Shown here in pieces: positions 59,773-64,000 of a DNA stretch of 64,000 bases. The first letter of the stretch is position 1. Each line of letters begins with the position of its first letter. The DNA comes from Didymodactylos carnosus. Its lineage: Eukaryota > Rotifera > Eurotatoria > Philodinida > Philodinidae. The position numbers and the translations under genes were made by a program. The notes beneath the pieces were generated by a model that did no database searches, was not told where the DNA came from, and saw only the letters and a list, made by a program, of their open reading frames with translations. The stretch covers positions 1-64,000 of the forward strand of contig CAJNOQ010000116.1 of assembly GCA_905250885.1 (NCBI GenBank), in the 5' to 3' direction.

Positions 59773-62700
59773 AGAACATGATCCTACACTCGTTGTCTAA
59801 TAGAAACCGTTAAACTATATTAAAGAATAAAAAAAAGGTATCCACATTTATTAGCAAGACTTTCGAAGGGTTGAAATGTACAACGATAATAGTCAAAAAA
59901 TGATCAAGATTAAATACGTTACCAATGATATTCTGAATCATCACACTTTCTCAAAAAGAAAAAGAAAATACAAACCGTTCTTCATGATTAAATTTATTTT
60001 GAGATTTATTCGAGACTAAATCTTCGTTTTATGCATGCACCTGAACTGATAATGTTGTTATTATTATTCATAAAATAATCAAATCTTATCGAAAAATTCA
60101 TACCAATGGTGTATGAGTAATTGTCGTAAAAAACATATCTTTAGCAGATGCATCGCCTATTACACATCATTGAATTATTCTACATCGTTCTATTATGGTG
60201 GGCGTGTGTGTTTTTCTTTTTATTTAATTTTAGTGATCAGTGATAATAATGATATTTTTTCAGTTGGTTAATCTAAACGAATATGAATTTTTAATCAGTG
60301 ATGGATACTTCTAATACTAATGAGTGTCATTCTTTCTTTTAATCAAATTCAATATAATAACAAGCTTACCTAAATGTTTTTTGCTCACGGCATTATATTC
60401 AATTTTTTTTCCTATAAATCAGACTTTATTATCATATATATGTAGATATATGTTTATTAAGTTAAACGATGACAACAGCAATAAAATCTGTTGAAAAAAC
60501 AATATATATGTATGTCTGTTATTTCGAAGATCATCTGAAAAAAATCACCAATCTTTAAATAAGAGTCAAGTGGAATTATTTCAATATTGAGCCTGAAGTA
60601 ATAGACGTATTTTAATATTCCATGAAAATATCGTCGATTATGGCAGTAGTAATTTGATCAAAAACTCAAACAGGGAGTAGTAGATAACTCAAGTGAATTT
60701 TTTATTTGACAATTTTTTTCTAAGACTGAAATAGATAGTTTTTATACATTCTTTGGTTTTTTTCAGTCGTTGTTACATAAAAAATATTGACACATACGCA
60801 TGATCAAACGAAATGTAACTAACTTGAGAAAAAAAAAGAAGTTCATTTTCTTAAAAGTAGAGAAAAAAGGCGTAATCAGTCAACTGGATTTAAACATCAT
60901 CATCATTATTATCAAAATTTAAAGTGTGAAAATACATTAAAATTGAAGGTGTTGATCGTCTTATAACAGAAAAATTTTTTTCTTATAAATCTGACATTGG
61001 CATAAATGTGATACTACCGGTTTAGTTGTTACTTATAAAGAAACAGATAACCAAACAACAGTCTGTATTTGATTTTTTAAACTTTTCAAGAAAACGAAAG
61101 AAAAGCAAATATAATAAAATATGTTATGAGACTGTTTACATAAACGATTAATTATACAGAAAAGATGCAGTATGAACTTAAAATATTTTTGAATTTAGTA
61201 GTCTTTTTTCTTTGATTTATGGAAAAAGCACACACATGGTAGCTCATTATCAATACGATTATTAACAAAGCCCTATTATTTCTCAGAATTTATTTTCATT
61301 CTCATTTTGAAAATGAACAGACTTATAATACAGCTAAATTATTTAGTTTAGTGGAAGTTCTTTTCCTATCTTTCATCGATATCTTGATCCACAAAACATT
61401 CTACAATATTGAGTTTCATACGTACGAAAGTTTCTTACGTTTCTCAACTCGAGATCTTAGTCAAGGAGTGCAAGAGACCGTTTTTTGATCTTTGTGTTAA
61501 AAAATTCCAAAAAAATTAAGATGTGTTCTAATTTTCTGTTTGGACCGGCAAGTGAACTACAATAGTATCCAAAAATAATTGATTTTTAGCATAATGTAAC
61601 ATGGAAATTTCATTCGATTTCGAAATTGACAATATTTTCTTATAAATCTGCATGCACTAATTATACAAAATACATCTTTGATGGTGAATATCAGCAGGTA
61701 GGAACATCCGGAAAATTATAAGCAGACATGACAAGCGTCATAAAAACCGGTTCTACACTGCTCATTCACCAGCAAACAGATCGATGAAGACTGACGATTT
61801 ACGACGAAATAATCGCTTTTTCAGCTGAAAACAGCATGTAATCCGATTGGTTTTTCGATTAGTTTTTATAAAACATCTGGTTCTGATCGCGGTTATGAAC
61901 GTTTTTTCCTTTACAAAAGTGGCGATAACCGTGTGTTTTTCATGAAGATAAACATTAATAACAAACAACAAAGGTGCCTTTGCAGTAGAGACCTGCACGA
62001 GTTAAGAAAACATAACTCGAACCCAACCCGAGTGTCGAAATGCCAACCCGATCCGATAATAACTTAATCCGAATCTAACTCGATAATCCCACCAGAAAAC
62101 CATTTTTGAGAAAAAATTGAGACTTATCTTGTTAGACAAACCGTTTTGGTGCATATTGTAGAATCTCCTAGTTCAAACACTTATTTATTTACTATACAAT
62201 ATTTTCATCTTTCTCACACAAAACAGCTACCTTTATCGACTCAAGTCAATATTCACACTTTGATGAATCGTTGAGAGAAAGATTGAACTTCTTTCATCTA
62301 AAGAAGTTGTATTGCATAGCAGTGACGGTTGCAAAATCAAACGGTGCTTGAAACGTGACAGTTCTTCAAGCGACTTTACCCTGTTATTCCGCTAAAAAAA
62401 CGTGCAGAACTGACGAAACGATAACCGTCGTTGAAAGAAGGATCGTTAAAACCGCGTGTTGGAACCGACATAACCGCAAGAAACTGTTGGGAAAAACGTT
62501 CTGAACTGCTCATAAAAACAGTCTGCCGATAATCGGGCGGTTATCGACTTTTCTTGTGCTTAGGTATAGAAACTGAAAACTTTGTATTTCATTTTTGCTC
62601 AGAGATGAAAAATTAATCAAGACATCTTCAACTATTTGGCTAAATCGGGTAACTCTGCTATCGGAGTGAGAGTGCGTTACTATTAAAATACAGTAAGCTT

Positions 62701-64000
62701 AAAATTAAATTCTGCTTTTTCTCGCGGATATTAGCATTACGTAAGGCAAAGAAGATTAAGTGAATCGAAGTGATCATAGAGTGGATTCCGAAGAGCCCAC
62801 TTTCAGCTACAAAGAGGAACATCCCTCACATTTCTAGATTGTTTCTTGTTAATACTATAATACAAACAAAAAGTAAACTCATGATGTTTTCCTCAAAAGT
62901 TGTACGCATTTTGCCAGGAGCTCTAATAAAAGTTATCTGTGTGCTGCGACGTTCCTGGTTCAAATCTCGAGTCGGCCACATGGCGTACCGTACAGAATCC
63001 ACCGAACTTTTGTCTGTTCGAGTTCAAAATTTTCACACACATACTAGACATTCATACCCTCAGATGTCTTTCAATTTAGCTCTCCAGCTCCTTTTCTCCA
63101 TAGGGAGTGCAGTTAGTTTTCTCAAAATCAAAATCTGATTTTCCACAAAATTTCTTTAAAATCATCCAATTTTTTCATCAACGGTACACCTTGAGCCTAA
63201 ATCGGAAAGCATCTGGTAAAAAGTCCAAGTCCCCTCGATCAATCGCTACGATACTGTATTAAGACATGAAATGAGGAGTACCCTTAAGGGAACTCTCTCA
63301 GGAAAAAACTTTTTTATCCTACTTCCAATTTCGATGGCGCTTCCAGTGACTAATGCTTGCTGTCCTACGAGATTATGCAAAGAATTTGAAATCGAAACGG
63401 TGAAGCGCTGTCGAGTTATTGCGTGACAAGGGGCAAAATGGGGCTCTTAGCAAAAGCGTTATAACTTTTTTATTGGAAGGTGCAGAAAGCTGCGAGAGGC
63501 CTCAAATGAAAGTAGACACCTAAATCTAAAATTTAATCCATGGCGATTTCCGAATTTCGATTCTGTTCATTCCCTACACGTACTTTAAATCAGACCTCTG
63601 AAAATAACCCTAATTAGGCGGAGTATTTGCCACTTATCTCTGCACAAAAAACAAAAATCGCCGCTGATTAAAGTTTAGATAAATGTCTCAGCTGTCTCAA
63701 AATAAAAAAAGAATGAAGGTTTTACGATGAATCGTCTAGGAGTTATTACAACTTTACTGCGCCAAAGCCGTATTCTAAGCAATGACGGCATCACTTCATT
63801 GATTATAGTTCAGCGGCTTTAGTAAAACTAGTATAACTCTGCAAGACAAAGTGTGCAAAGCTGCTGGATATCTCATTCTGATCAAAACACTCTGCTCAAC
63901 ATAGCTCCATGTCTGTTAAAACGGGCAGGCTTAAAAATTTTAATTAAAACGTGAAATTTAGAAAAAGGGGATTTTTAGGGCTTTCGGAAATCTCTTTCAA
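59773..64000. other. Gene-free region with repeat-like right end
   Basis: 59773-61700 is AT-rich with nothing recognised. Around 61980-62090 runs of ACCCGA/CTCGA words look like a degenerate repeat. From about 62930 the sequence is GC-richer, with phrases (for example 'tcaaatgaaagtagacacct' and 'ggatatctcattctgatcaa') resembling those near 38960 and 35210, so it is probably dispersed repeat. The 122-codon open frame at 62770-63138 shows no family features and I do not call it a gene. Confidence 0.35.

Noticed and set aside
62950-62985. tRNA B-box-like word GGTTCAAATCTCGAGTC
   Set aside because: The flanks do not form a T-arm stem, no A-box lies at the right distance upstream, and no acceptor stem pairs with TCGGCCA. 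At most a SINE-like trace; not enough to call.
62770-63138. 122-codon plus-strand frame near the right end
   Set aside because: No recognisable domain, mixed composition, and it lies in repeat-like DNA.

Overview
The window is AT-rich animal DNA. Its genes are split by many short introns of about 50-70 bp with GT..AG ends. It combines ordinary metazoan genes (ERGIC-53-type lectin, ERG/FLI-class ETS factor, TRIM-NHL protein, tRNA 2'-phosphotransferase) with an intron-free malate synthase and an ARM-TIR-SAM protein. Several start codons sit just downstream of a pyrimidine tract plus AG, as expected for spliced-leader trans-splicing. Taken together this best fits a bdelloid rotifer (Rotaria/Adineta-like). 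That assignment is an inference; no marker gene proves it.

Layout. 1-3081: short inverted-repeat DNA elements. 3082-4101 (+): TRPT1 in seven exons. 4102-10785: gene-poor, with a TTAA-flanked fold-back and a hAT element (7169-8290) that keeps an N-terminal transposase remnant. 10786-11385 (-): a secreted protein of unknown function. 11386-20679: decayed coding traces and several MITE-like repeats. 20680-24931 (+): LMAN1/ERGIC-53 in 14 exons. 27429-29027 (+): malate synthase. 29727-30615: a hAT-like element with a younger MITE nested in it. 31260-31550 (+): a small membrane protein. 33170-36833 (+): ARM-TIR-SAM. 36834-41974: a mariner-like element and further fold-backs. 41975-45801 (+): RING/B-box/NHL protein. 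45802-50827: inverted repeats and a dead Tc1/mariner transposase. 50828-53559 (-): ETS factor. From 53560 to the end I see no gene, only one long-TIR element and palindromes.

The genes do not form a pathway or operon. They are independent housekeeping, secretory, metabolic, innate-immunity-like and developmental genes separated by non-autonomous DNA transposons. Almost every transposon is a fold-back or has inverted ends, and several keep clear target-site duplications (TA, TTAA or 8 bp), so superfamily can be suggested from sequence alone. I recognised no retroelement, virus-like element, tRNA, rRNA or CRISPR array. Exon boundaries were read by eye from frame continuity and splice sites; they are consistent in frame throughout the multi-exon genes but were not checked against transcripts.
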